Shown: positions 18,283 to 26,856 of the stretch, in pieces
Layout: the number at the start of each line of letters is the position of its first letter
Numbering within the stretch: position 1 is the stretch's first letter
Origin: Rhodospirillales bacterium
GTDB taxonomy: Bacteria > Pseudomonadota > Alphaproteobacteria > Acetobacterales > Acetobacteraceae
Assembly: GCA_017304945.1 (NCBI GenBank)
Contig: JAFKLG010000109.1
Coordinates: 1-48,163 of the forward strand
Reading direction: 5' to 3'
Length of the DNA stretch: 48,163 bases
Notes under the pieces: generated by a model
Databases searched by the model: none
Told to the model about the DNA's origin: nothing
Seen by the model: only the letters and a program-made list of their open reading frames with translations
Program-made: the position numbers and the translations under genes

Positions 18283-20454
18283 CTATCGCGCGAAGCGGCG
18301 CACCACGTTCTCCAGCAGGCGCGAGACCGGCCCCTGGAAGCCGCCGTCACGCCACAGGCTGCCGCAGAAGGTGATCGAGCCGGTGGAGAACACCTCGCCG
18401 TCGCCACGGGTGCGGAAATAGACGATCTCGGCGCGTTTCAGCGCCTCGGGCCGCTCCCCGCTCAGCGTGGAGATGTGGGACAGCAGCTCCTCCGGCACCA
18501 CGGTGACCGAGGCAGGCGGGTTCTCGGAGCGCGCCAGGATCACGGTGCCTTCCGGCGTGCCCAGGGCGGGATCGGCGCGGTCGAACTCGAACCCGGCGGC
18601 GCCGCCGCCGGACAGGCCGTAATCCCCGATCACGTCCTCCGCGATCCCCTCGAACATCCAGGCATGCGCCGGTTGGTAGGAGGCGGGCAGGCGGCGGTAA
18701 TGGGTTCCCTCGAACAGGCCCTGGCCGGAGAACCCGACGCCAACCAGCCGCTGCGGCGGGCGCCGGCTGCGACGCCACAATCCCCCGAGCGCGCCGTCGA
18801 GCTGGTGGAAGTATTCGCCTGGTTCGGCGGCCCAGGCGCGGATGCCGCCCTCGGCGCGCCGGACCTCGATCGTATGCGGCAGGGCGGGTGAGCGGGCGAT
18901 CCGCCAGTAGAAGCCGTTGCCGCCCAGATAGCAGAGCCGGCCACCCTGGTGCGTGTAGGTTTCCAGCGCATCCAGCATGCGCGGCGTGTGGTACTCGGGA
19001 TGCGAGCCGGTCAGCACGACCTTGTACGGGCGCAGCGCGTCGAGGCCGTCGTCGTCCAGGTCCTCGTCGGTCAGCACGTCGAAGGCGAACCCCTTGTCCT
19101 CCAGCCAGGCGAGCAGGTGGGTGTCGGCCGGGAAGTGGCGCAGGCCGGAGCCGCGGGCGTCGTTGAACGTCAGGTAGCCGGGCCGCATGGTCAGGATCGG
19201 GCGCAGCCGCGAGGAGAGCGAGATGCCCGACCCGTCGTCGTGCTGGTTGTAGGTCGAACGGCCATACAGCGGCGTGTCGTCGGCGTTGTGCTTGTAGGCC
19301 CCCCACTCGGCGACGCGCTGCTTGTAGGCGGCATCGGCATTGCCGCGCGCGTGGTTGGCATAGGCGATGTAGGTGAAGGTCGAGGCGAGGAAGACGATCG
19401 GCGCGTGCGGTCCCTCCTTCGGCGGCCGGAGATAGAAGGGGATCCAGTCCTCTCCGGCGGCGCAGCTCACGTGCAGCAGGTAGCAGCCGCTGCGCAGGCC
19501 GGCGGGCGGGGTGAAGGTGAAGTCCGTCTCCCAGCCACAATCGTTGAGGTCGTCGGCATGGAAGCCGATCGCCGCGTAGTCGGAGGGCGCGTGGCGCCAG
19601 CACACTTCCCGTCCGGACCAGAACGCGCCGATCATTCCGCGGGTGGGCAGGTTCACCAGCGACCCGTGGCAGCCATGCGGACCGGTATCGGTGATCGTGG
19701 TGGTGTCGATGCCGATCGCGAAATCCCACGCCGCGAGGGCCGGGTTGGTCGCGGGAAACGACTCGTGCGCGCCGGCATGGATCGCCGGGCGCTCGATCTT
19801 GCCGCTGAAATGCAGGGAGGGGTCCGCGGCGTCGGCAGCGGCGACCAGCACCGGCCCGCCGCCGGTCGGCAGGGACAGGTCCGGCGCGACGGCCTTGGCG
19901 AACAGACGATGGCCATACTCCAGCGACTCGACGCCCAGCAGGATGCGGCCGGAGGCGGGATCGGCTGCCAGCCAGATCCGGTGGAAGCGCTTGCGGGTCA
20001 GCGCGCGCCCGGTCTCCAGGGAGACGTTCCCGCCCGGCCAGGTGAGCCGCGCAAACCCGCCTTGCGGCCCATGGCCGAGGGTGACGGTGCAGCCGCCGCC
20101 GCTCTCCCACAGGATCGCCTGCTCGCGGTCGCTCCGCCCGGGCGCGATCAGCGCGGACCAGGTGCAGGCGCCCGCATCCCGCGGCGGCCCGGCCGGGATT
20201 CGCGCGTAGGAGCCGCGGCGCACTGCTTGGCGGCGGCCGGGGAAAGTCTGGTCGAACTGCGCCGAGAGATCCTCGAACCGCAGGCCGGGGCCAGCCGGGT
20301 TCGGATCTCCCGAGATCAGGCGCTGCAGCCGCACGCGATATGGCGTCGCGTCGCGAACGCTGACCTTGACGGCGAGCGAGCCGCCCGGGCGGCAGGACAT
20401 GCGATCGAGATAGCCGGTGATCGGCAGTTCGGCGGGGGGCGTCTGGTTGGGCAC
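18283..20454 (-). CDS. N,N-dimethylformamidase large (beta) subunit homologue
   Basis: A 723-residue protein matching the large subunit of N,N-dimethylformamidase, an iron hydrolase that cleaves dimethylformamide to dimethylamine and formate. Family landmarks: ITGYLDRMSCRPGGSLAVKV at the start, a laminin-G/ConA-like region near 130-260, FLASTFTYIAYANHARGN, STYNQHDDGSG, LTMRPGYLTFND and LTGSHPEYHTPRMLDALETY. The characterised enzyme uses two tyrosines and a glutamate as iron ligands; candidates here are Tyr in STYNQH, Tyr in RPGYLTF and Glu in GSHPEY with its neighbouring His. The start is a GTG at 20454 with AGGA upstream. No small-subunit gene is adjacent, so the substrate may be a different amide. 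Confidence 0.85.
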   Translation of the reverse strand: MPNQTPPAELPITGYLDRMSCRPGGSLAVKVSVRDATPYRVRLQRLISGDPNPAGPGLRFEDLSAQFDQTFPGRRQAVRRGSYARIPAGPPRDAGACTWSALIAPGRSDREQAILWESGGGCTVTLGHGPQGGFARLTWPGGNVSLETGRALTRKRFHRIWLAADPASGRILLGVESLEYGHRLFAKAVAPDLSLPTGGGPVLVAAADAADPSLHFSGKIERPAIHAGAHESFPATNPALAAWDFAIGIDTTTITDTGPHGCHGSLVNLPTRGMIGAFWSGREVCWRHAPSDYAAIGFHADDLNDCGWETDFTFTPPAGLRSGCYLLHVSCAAGEDWIPFYLRPPKEGPHAPIVFLASTFTYIAYANHARGNADAAYKQRVAEWGAYKHNADDTPLYGRSTYNQHDDGSGISLSSRLRPILTMRPGYLTFNDARGSGLRHFPADTHLLAWLEDKGFAFDVLTDEDLDDDGLDALRPYKVVLTGSHPEYHTPRMLDALETYTHQGGRLCYLGGNGFYWRIARSPALPHTIEVRRAEGGIRAWAAEPGEYFHQLDGALGGLWRRSRRPPQRLVGVGFSGQGLFEGTHYRRLPASYQPAHAWMFEGIAEDVIGDYGLSGGGAAGFEFDRADPALGTPEGTVILARSENPPASVTVVPEELLSHISTLSGERPEALKRAEIVYFRTRGDGEVFSTGSITFCGSLWRDGGFQGPVSRLLENVVRRFAR

Positions 20455-20580
20455 GACAAATCCTGTCCTGGGCGGGACAGGGTGCGGGAAGTCGATGCGC
20501 GCAACAAGCCGCCGGGGGTTGCATTCCGATCGCGCGCGCCAATGGAACGCGTCCCGCGCAGCGTCGCGCGCGCCGTCGCA

Positions 20581-21546
20581 CTACCAGATGCGGGTCTCTC
20601 CGCACGCCAGCACGCCGAAGTCCGCCTCGGGCACGCCGTGGCGGGTGCATGCGGCGCGGAGCCCTGCGACGGGGGCGTCGATCGCCTCGTCGGTGAGCTG
20701 GAAGGTGCCGAAATGCATGCCGATGCTGCGGCGCGCGCCGAGGTCCAGATGCGCGCGCACCGCCTCCTCGGGATCCATGTGCTGCTGGCGCATGAACCAG
20801 CGGGGCTCATAGGCGCCGATCGGCAGCAGCGCGAGGTCGATGTCCGGAAACGCCGCCCCGATCTCGGCGAAATGCGGGCAGTAGCCGGAGTCGCCGGCGA
20901 AGTAGACCGTGGCGCCGCCGGCCTCGATGACGAACCCGCCCCACAGGCTGCGATTGCGGTCCCACAGCGTGCGGGCCGAGAAGTGCTGCGCCGGAACATA
21001 TGTGACCCGGGCGCCGCCGCGGTCGACGCTCTGCCACCAATCCAGCTCGACCGCGCCATGCAACCCGGCCTTGGCCAGGTGCCTGGCGTTGTCGAGCCCG
21101 GTCACGGCGGGCGGCGACCAGCGCCGCCGCACCCGCCGCAGCGTCGGCAGGTCCAGGTGGTCGTAATGGTTGTGCGAGACCAGCAGCAGGTCCAGGCCGG
21201 GCAGCGCTTCGAGCGGCTGGCCGGGCGCCCGCACCCGCTGCGGGCCGGCGAAGGAGAGCGGACTGCAGCGCCGCGACCAGATCGGGTCGAGCAGAACGGC
21301 GATGCCGCCGACCTGCAGGAAGAAGCTCGCATGCCCGATGAAGGTCACCGCGATCCGGTCCGCCCCGACCCGCGCGGGCGGCGGGTGCGGCGGATCATGG
21401 ACCCAGCGTGGCCAGGGCTGCTTCTGCCGCTCCTCCCGCCAGCGGCGGAAATCGGCTGCGGTCTTGCCGTGCCGCGCGTGCGGATTGAAGAACCGCTCGC
21501 CGTCGAAATGCGACGGCGCGGCCTGCCCCGCCGGGTCGAACGTCAT
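20581..21546 (-). CDS. MBL-fold metallo-hydrolase, NAPE-PLD/RomA-like
   Basis: A 321-residue metallo-beta-lactamase-fold hydrolase. The zinc motif is SHNHYDHLD (HxHxDH), preceded by VTFIGHASFFLQVGGIAVLL and followed by YFAGDSGYCPHFAEIG, which supplies the bridging aspartate, and GMHFGTFQL with a further histidine. The N-terminal FFNPHARHGKTAADFRRW and WPRWVHDPP are typical of the NAPE-phospholipase-D-like/RomA subfamily. Likely cytoplasmic and phosphodiesterase-like; substrate unknown. The ATG at 21546 is chosen since homology begins there; an earlier start would overlap ilvD. It lies 32 bp after the ilvD stop and 126 bp before the dimethylformamidase-like start, so the three genes may form an operon. 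Confidence 0.88.
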   Translation of the reverse strand: MTFDPAGQAAPSHFDGERFFNPHARHGKTAADFRRWREERQKQPWPRWVHDPPHPPPARVGADRIAVTFIGHASFFLQVGGIAVLLDPIWSRRCSPLSFAGPQRVRAPGQPLEALPGLDLLLVSHNHYDHLDLPTLRRVRRRWSPPAVTGLDNARHLAKAGLHGAVELDWWQSVDRGGARVTYVPAQHFSARTLWDRNRSLWGGFVIEAGGATVYFAGDSGYCPHFAEIGAAFPDIDLALLPIGAYEPRWFMRQQHMDPEEAVRAHLDLGARRSIGMHFGTFQLTDEAIDAPVAGLRAACTRHGVPEADFGVLACGETRIW

Positions 21547-21578
21547 GGCGCGGGGCGCGGCCGAAGCTGGGCCGAGGC

Positions 21579-23429
21579 TCAGCGCCGGCGCTGCTCGACG
21601 TCGCGCACCGCGCCGCGGGCCGCGCTGGTGGTCAGCGCCGCATAGGCCTTGAGCGCGGTGGAGACGACGCGGTCGCGCCCGACCGGCTGCCACGCATCCT
21701 TGCCCCGCGCCTCCATCGCCGTGCGGCGCCGGGCCAGCACGTCGTCGGCGACGGCGAGGCGGATGGTGCGGTTCGGGATGTCGATCTCGATGCGGTCACC
21801 GTCCTCGACCAGGCCGATCAACCCGCCTTCCGCGGCTTCCGGGGAGAGATGGCCGATCGACAGGCCCGAGGATCCGCCGGAGAACCGGCCGTCGGTGACC
21901 AGGGCGCAGACTTTCCCGAGGCCCTTCGATTTCAGGTAGCTGGTCGGATACAGCATCTCCTGCATGCCGGGGCCGCCCTTCGGCCCTTCGTAGCGGACCA
22001 GGACCACGTCCCCGGCCACCACCTTGCCGCCCAGGATGCCGTCCACCGCGGCTTCCTGGCTCTCGAAGATGCGGGCGGGACCGGAGAAGGTGAGGATCGA
22101 CGCATCGACGCCGGCGGTCTTCACGATGCAGCCTTCCTCGGCGATGTTGCCGTGGAGCACGGCGAGCCCGCCATCCTTGGAGAAGGCATGCTCCAGGTCG
22201 CGGATCACGCCCTTCGACCGGTCGACGTCCAGCTCGTCCCACCGCTCGCTCTGGCTGAACGCCACCGTGGTCGGAATCCCGCCCGGGGCGGCGCGGAAGA
22301 ACTCGCGCACCGACGCGCTCTGGGTGCGGGTCACGTCCCAGCGCTCCAGCGCTTCCTTCAGGGTGCGGGTGTGGACGCTGCCGACCGAGGTGTCGATCAG
22401 GCCGGCCCGATCGAGCTCACCCAGGATCGCCATGATGCCGCCCGCGCGATGCACGTCTTCCACGTGCACGTTGGCGACGGAGGGCGCCACCTTGCAGAGC
22501 ACCGGCACCTGGCGGGACAGCCGGTCGATGTCGCTCATCTTGAACGGCACCTCCCCCTCCTCCGCCGCCGCCAGCAGATGCAGCACGGTGTTGGTGGAGC
22601 CACCCATCGCGATGTCGAGCGTCATGGCGTTCTCGAACGCCTTCACGGTCGCGATCGAGCGCGGCAGCACGGACGCGTCATCCTGCTCGTAATAGCGCCG
22701 CGCCAGGTCCACCACGGTGCGGCCGGCCTCGAGGAACAGTCCCTTCCGGTCGGCATGGGTCGCGACGACCGTGCCGTTGCCGGGCAGCGCGAGGCCCAGC
22801 GCCTCGGTCAGGCAGTTCATCGAGTTGGCGGTGAACATGCCGGAGCAGGAGCCGCAGGTCGGGCAGGCGGAACGCTCGATGACCGCGACCTCTTCGTCGG
22901 TCGCCGTGCTGTCGGCCGCCACCACCATCGCGTCGATCAGGTCCACCGATCGCTTCTCGCCGCGATGCACGACCTTGCCGGCCTCCATCGGGCCGCCGGA
23001 GACGAACACGGTCGGGATGTTCAGCCGCAGCGCCGCCATCAGCATGCCCGGCGTGATCTTGTCGCAGTTGGAGATGCAGACCAGCGCGTCGGCGCAATGC
23101 GCGTTGACCATGTATTCGACCGCGTCCGCGATCAGCTCGCGGGAGGGCAGCGAATACAGCATCCCGCCATGGCCCATGGCGATGCCGTCATCGACGGCGA
23201 TCGTGTTGAACTCCTTGGCGACGCCGCCCGCGGCCTCGATCTCCCGCGCGACGAGCTGGCCGAGATCCTTCAAATGGACGTGGCCGGGCACGAACTGGGT
23301 GAAGGAGTTGGCGACCGCGATGATCGGCTTGCCGAAATCCGAATCCTTCATGCCGGTGGCGCGCCAGAGACCACGGGCACCGGCCATGTTGCGGCCATGG
23401 GTCGTCGTACGCGAACGATAAGCGGGCAT
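21579..23429 (-). CDS. ilvD: Dihydroxy-acid dehydratase
   Basis: A 616-residue dihydroxy-acid dehydratase, the third shared step of valine, leucine and isoleucine synthesis, converting 2,3-dihydroxy acids to 2-keto acids. Iron-sulfur ligands fall in ISNCDKITPGM and CPTCGSCSGMFTANSMNCL, with another cysteine expected in the N-terminal half. The C-terminal signature is LVTDGRFSGGSSGLSIGHLS. Length matches the IlvD type with a [4Fe-4S] cluster. The ATG at 23429 is preceded by GGAGG at ideal spacing. It heads a probable operon with the MBL hydrolase and the dimethylformamidase homologue. Confidence 0.97.
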   Translation of the reverse strand: MPAYRSRTTTHGRNMAGARGLWRATGMKDSDFGKPIIAVANSFTQFVPGHVHLKDLGQLVAREIEAAGGVAKEFNTIAVDDGIAMGHGGMLYSLPSRELIADAVEYMVNAHCADALVCISNCDKITPGMLMAALRLNIPTVFVSGGPMEAGKVVHRGEKRSVDLIDAMVVAADSTATDEEVAVIERSACPTCGSCSGMFTANSMNCLTEALGLALPGNGTVVATHADRKGLFLEAGRTVVDLARRYYEQDDASVLPRSIATVKAFENAMTLDIAMGGSTNTVLHLLAAAEEGEVPFKMSDIDRLSRQVPVLCKVAPSVANVHVEDVHRAGGIMAILGELDRAGLIDTSVGSVHTRTLKEALERWDVTRTQSASVREFFRAAPGGIPTTVAFSQSERWDELDVDRSKGVIRDLEHAFSKDGGLAVLHGNIAEEGCIVKTAGVDASILTFSGPARIFESQEAAVDGILGGKVVAGDVVLVRYEGPKGGPGMQEMLYPTSYLKSKGLGKVCALVTDGRFSGGSSGLSIGHLSPEAAEGGLIGLVEDGDRIEIDIPNRTIRLAVADDVLARRRTAMEARGKDAWQPVGRDRVVSTALKAYAALTTSAARGAVRDVEQRRR

Positions 23430-23544
23430 GGGACACCTCCAACCCCGCCGCGTAGCCCGTCGGGCTCACAACGTCCAGTCTGGCGCTTGCATGTCTGGGT
23501 CTTGGCCGCTCGGCGCAGCGGCGGGATGGGCCGATGGCGGCGTC

Positions 23545-23559
23545 TGTTGCAGCGCAACA
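23545..23559. repeat. Short inverted repeat in the ilvD/MFS intergenic region
   Basis: A perfect dyad, TGTTGC-AGC-GCAACA, in the 271-bp gap between the divergent ilvD and MFS genes. A second small hairpin, AGCCC-GTC-GGGCT, lies near 23453-23466. Either could be an operator or leader structure; no regulator gene is adjacent. The rest of the gap shows nothing clear except a 25-codon reading frame touching the MFS start. Confidence 0.35.
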
Positions 23560-23700
23560 TGGCCCGCTAGACTGGCGTGATGTCGCCGCTGGCCCCGCCC
23601 CCTCCCTGCCGTATGTTCCACGCCGCATGAGCCTCGATCGCATGGTCCTGGCCACCCGCCCTGCGGCCGAGCCGGCTGTGAGCCTGGCTGACCGCTGCAC

Positions 23701-24858
23701 GTGAGCCGCGTCCTGCCGATCGGGCTGCTCGCGCTCGCAGGGTTCGCCTCCGGGTCGGGGATGCGCATCCTCGACCCGCTGCTGCCCAGCGTGGCCGTCG
23801 ACCTCGGTGTCTCGGTGGCGCGGACCTCCGCGCTGATCGCCGCCTTCATGCTCCCCTACGGAATCGGCCAGGTCATCCTCGGTCCGCTTGGTGACCGGCT
23901 GGGCAAGCTCCGCGTCGTCTGTGCCGCGCTGCTGCTCTACGGCGCCTGCGTGCTCGCCTGCGCCGGCGCACCCAGCTTCGCGACCCTGGTGGCCGTGCGC
24001 GCGGCCTCCGGCCTGTTCGCCGGCGCGGTGATCCCGCTGCTGCTCGCGCATCTCGGCGACGTGGTGCCGTACGAGGAGCGCCAGGGCACGATCGGCCGGT
24101 TCCTCACCGGCATGGTGATGGCGCAGATGCTGACCGGGCCGGCCTCCGGCGTGATCGGGGAACAGGCCGGGTGGCGCAGCTCCTTCCTGGTCCTGGGCGT
24201 GCTCGCGGTCGGGATCGGCGCACTGCTGCTGCGGCATTTCGGCGTGGCGCTGTGGCACATCCCCACGAGCGCGGCGGCGCGCACGCCGGGGCTGGTGGCC
24301 TATCTCGCGCTCCTGTCGCGCCCGGCCGGACGCTGGCTGCTGATCTCGGCGTTCTTCGACGGGCTGTGCCTGTTCGGCGGCGCCTTCCCATTCGTCGGCG
24401 CCTTCGTGATCCAGGAATTCGGCCTGCGATCGGGGTTTGCCGGGCTGGTGGTGGCCTGCTTCGGTCTGGGCGCGTTCGTCTACACCCGCCTGGCCCGTGG
24501 CCTGGTGCGGCGGTTCGGGGAGAAGCGCCTGCTGTTCGGCGGCGGGGTGGGCCTCGCGGTGTTCCTGGGGGCGCTGGCCGCCGCCCCGAACTGGCAGGCC
24601 GCCGCGGCGGCGCAGTTCGTCATGGGGCTGCTGTTCTACATGTTCCACGGCGTGCTGCAGGCGCGCGCGACCGAGGCGATGCCGGAGGCCCGCGGCACCG
24701 CGGTCTCCGCCTTCGCCCTGTCGCTGTTCCTCGGCCAGACGGTGGGCTCGATCGCCTTCGCGGCCGTGCTGTCGGCGATCGGCTACCGCGAGGGGTTCGC
24801 CGCGGCGGCGATCGGCGTCGCGCTGCTGTCCATCTACGCGCGGCGCGGCTTGCGGTGA
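23701..24858 (+). CDS. MFS transporter, drug-efflux-like
   Basis: A 385-residue, 12-TM major facilitator protein. TM1 is LPIGLLALAGFASGSGMRIL; the loop between TM2 and TM3 reads GPLGDRLGKLRVV, the MFS motif A; TM4 and TM5 carry AVRAASGLFAGAVIPLLLAH and ends near GRFLTGMVMAQMLTGPASG, like antiporter motif C. The second half has MGLLFYMFHGVLQARATEAM. Substrate unpredictable; efflux of small molecules is usual for this pattern. The GTG at 23701 has no good Shine-Dalgarno; the stop of a short upstream reading frame overlaps it, so coupling is possible. It is divergent from ilvD and ends 10 bp before the convergent sulfhydrylase fusion gene. Confidence 0.88.
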   Translation: MSRVLPIGLLALAGFASGSGMRILDPLLPSVAVDLGVSVARTSALIAAFMLPYGIGQVILGPLGDRLGKLRVVCAALLLYGACVLACAGAPSFATLVAVRAASGLFAGAVIPLLLAHLGDVVPYEERQGTIGRFLTGMVMAQMLTGPASGVIGEQAGWRSSFLVLGVLAVGIGALLLRHFGVALWHIPTSAAARTPGLVAYLALLSRPAGRWLLISAFFDGLCLFGGAFPFVGAFVIQEFGLRSGFAGLVVACFGLGAFVYTRLARGLVRRFGEKRLLFGGGVGLAVFLGALAAAPNWQAAAAAQFVMGLLFYMFHGVLQARATEAMPEARGTAVSAFALSLFLGQTVGSIAFAAVLSAIGYREGFAAAAIGVALLSIYARRGLR

Positions 24859-24868
24859 CGCGGCCGGG

Positions 24869-26674
24869 TCAGGTCACGTCGAGCGCCTGTTCGAGATCGC
24901 GGATCAGGTCGTCCACCGTCTCCAGCCCGATCGAGAGCCGGATGACGTCGGGGCCGGCACCGGCGGCGATGCGCTGCTCCTCGGTCAACTGCCGATGCGT
25001 GGTGGAGGCCGGGTGCAGGATCAGGCTGCGGGTGTCGCCGATATTGGCGAGGTGCGAGAACAGGCCGACGTTCTCGACCAGCTTCACGCCCGCCGCGTAG
25101 CCGCCCTTCACCCCGAAGGTGAACACCGAACCGGCGCCTTTCGGCATGTATTTGCGGGCGAGCGCGCGGTAGGGGCTCGACTCCAGGCCGGCATAGGAGA
25201 CCCAGGCCACCTTGTCGTGGCCGGCGAGGAATTCCGCCACGCGCTGCGCGTTCTGGCAGTGCCGCTCCATGCGCAGATGCAGCGTCTCGACCCCGGTGAT
25301 GCTGAGCCAGGCGTTCATCGGCGCCATCGACGGGCCGTAGTCGCGCAGGGCCACGGCGCGCGCCTTGGTGGTGAAGGCGAAGTCGCCGAAATTCTCGTAG
25401 AAGCGCAGCCCGTGATAGGCCGGCTCCGGTTCGGTCAGGGACGGGAAGCGGCCGCCCTGCGACCAATCGAACTTGCCGGATTCCACCACCACGCCGCCCA
25501 TCGCATTGCCGTGGCCGGAGATGAACTTGGTGGTGGAATGGGTGACGATGTCGGCCCCCCATTCGATCGGGCGGCACAGGAAGGGCGTGGCCAGCGTGTT
25601 GTCCACCACCAGCGGCAGGCCGGCCTCATGCGCGACCTTGGCGATCGCCTCGATATCGACCACCACCCCGCCGGGATTGGCGAGGCTCTCGACGAAGATC
25701 GCCTTGCAGCGCGGGGTCAGCGCGCGGCGGAAGTTCTCGGGGTCGGCCGGATCGACGAAGTGGCAGGTCCATCCGAGCTTCTTGAAGGAGAGGCCGAACT
25801 GGGTGAGGGAGCCGCCATAGAGGGCGCGCGAGGCGAGGAACTCGTCCCCCGGCTCCAGCATCGTCGCGAACACCAGGAACTGTGCGGCGTGTCCCGAGGC
25901 GGCGGCGACCGCGGCGCGACCGCCTTCCAGGGCGGCGACCCGCTCCTCCAGCACCGCGACGGTCGGGTTGGTCAGGCGCGAGTAGATGTAGCCGAAATTA
26001 TGCAGGTTGAAGAGCGAGGCGGCGTGGTCGACGTCGTCGAACACATAGGCGGTGGTCTGGTAGATCGGGGTCGAGCGCGCGCCGGTGGTGGGATCGGGCG
26101 CGGCGCCGGCATGTACGGCGCGGGTCTCGAACCCGTAGCTCGCCTGGCTGACCGGCAGCGGGCGGGGCTTGGCGCTGCGGCCGGTCGGCGGTTCGGGCGC
26201 GCGGTTGCGAATGATGCCGGAGTTGACGCCGCTCCAGGAAAGCTCGCCGCCCAGGCGGCCGAACTCGATCTTGGGGCAGCGGTTCATCACCACTTCCAGG
26301 CCGGCTTCCTCGGCGCGCTCCGCCGCTTCGTCGTTGCGGACACCGAGCTGCATCCAGACGTATCTGGCGCGGATGGCGATGGCGTCGTCGACGATGGGGC
26401 CGACCTGGTCGGAGGCGCGGAAGATGTCGACCATGTCGATCGGTTCGGGGATGTCCCGCAGATTGGCGTAGACGCGTTCGCCCAGTAGGTCCTGCCCGGC
26501 GATGCCGGGGTTCACCGGGATCACGCGGTAGCCTTTGTTCTGCAGGTATTTCATGACGAAGTAGCTGGGCCGGTTCCAGTTGGAACTGGCGCCGACCAGG
26601 GCGATGGTGCGCACGCTGGACAGGATCCGGCGCAGCTTGGCGTCGGTGTAGGGGATCGGGTCGAGAGCGGTCAT
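24869..26674 (-). CDS. CoA-binding domain fused to O-acetylhomoserine sulfhydrylase
   Basis: A 601-residue fusion. Residues 1-150 are a YccU-type CoA-binding Rossmann domain (IALVGASSNWNRPSYFVMKY, then GYRVIPVNPG, YVWMQLGVRNDEAA). After a proline-rich linker at about 155-178, residues 180-601 are a complete Cys/Met-metabolism PLP enzyme of the MetY type: GFETRAVHAG start, STPIYQTTAYVF, and the Schiff-base lysine K383 in THSTTKFISGHG. MetY makes homocysteine from O-acetylhomoserine and sulfide. The ATG at 26674 has GGAGG at 26684-26688. In most bacteria the two parts are separate proteins. The CoA-binding part may regulate or channel, but its role is not known. The frame is continuous with no sign of error. 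Confidence 0.88.
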   Translation of the reverse strand: MTALDPIPYTDAKLRRILSSVRTIALVGASSNWNRPSYFVMKYLQNKGYRVIPVNPGIAGQDLLGERVYANLRDIPEPIDMVDIFRASDQVGPIVDDAIAIRARYVWMQLGVRNDEAAERAEEAGLEVVMNRCPKIEFGRLGGELSWSGVNSGIIRNRAPEPPTGRSAKPRPLPVSQASYGFETRAVHAGAAPDPTTGARSTPIYQTTAYVFDDVDHAASLFNLHNFGYIYSRLTNPTVAVLEERVAALEGGRAAVAAASGHAAQFLVFATMLEPGDEFLASRALYGGSLTQFGLSFKKLGWTCHFVDPADPENFRRALTPRCKAIFVESLANPGGVVVDIEAIAKVAHEAGLPLVVDNTLATPFLCRPIEWGADIVTHSTTKFISGHGNAMGGVVVESGKFDWSQGGRFPSLTEPEPAYHGLRFYENFGDFAFTTKARAVALRDYGPSMAPMNAWLSITGVETLHLRMERHCQNAQRVAEFLAGHDKVAWVSYAGLESSPYRALARKYMPKGAGSVFTFGVKGGYAAGVKLVENVGLFSHLANIGDTRSLILHPASTTHRQLTEEQRIAAGAGPDVIRLSIGLETVDDLIRDLEQALDVT

Positions 26675-26698
26675 CGGGCGCGTCCTCCGGCCGGGATT

Positions 26699-26717
26699 GC
26701 CGGATAGATCGTCCGGC
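26699..26717. terminator. Small hairpin downstream of dnaN
   Basis: GCCGGA-TAGATCG-TCCGGC forms a 6-bp stem in the 182-bp gap between the dnaN stop and the MetY-fusion start, both on the minus strand. It could be a weak terminator or part of the MetY-fusion leader. The rest of the gap is GC-rich with nothing else clear. Confidence 0.3.
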
Positions 26718-26856
26718 CGGCGCGGATTGGCAACCGGCGGGAGCGGGCGCCCTGGATTGCCGTGGCCGGTATGCGCGTCATCGGGACGGCACCCGGCCAG
26801 GTCGGCCGGAGCCTGTCAGGCGGTGGCCGTCCGGGACGGAGCGGCCGCCCGGGGCG

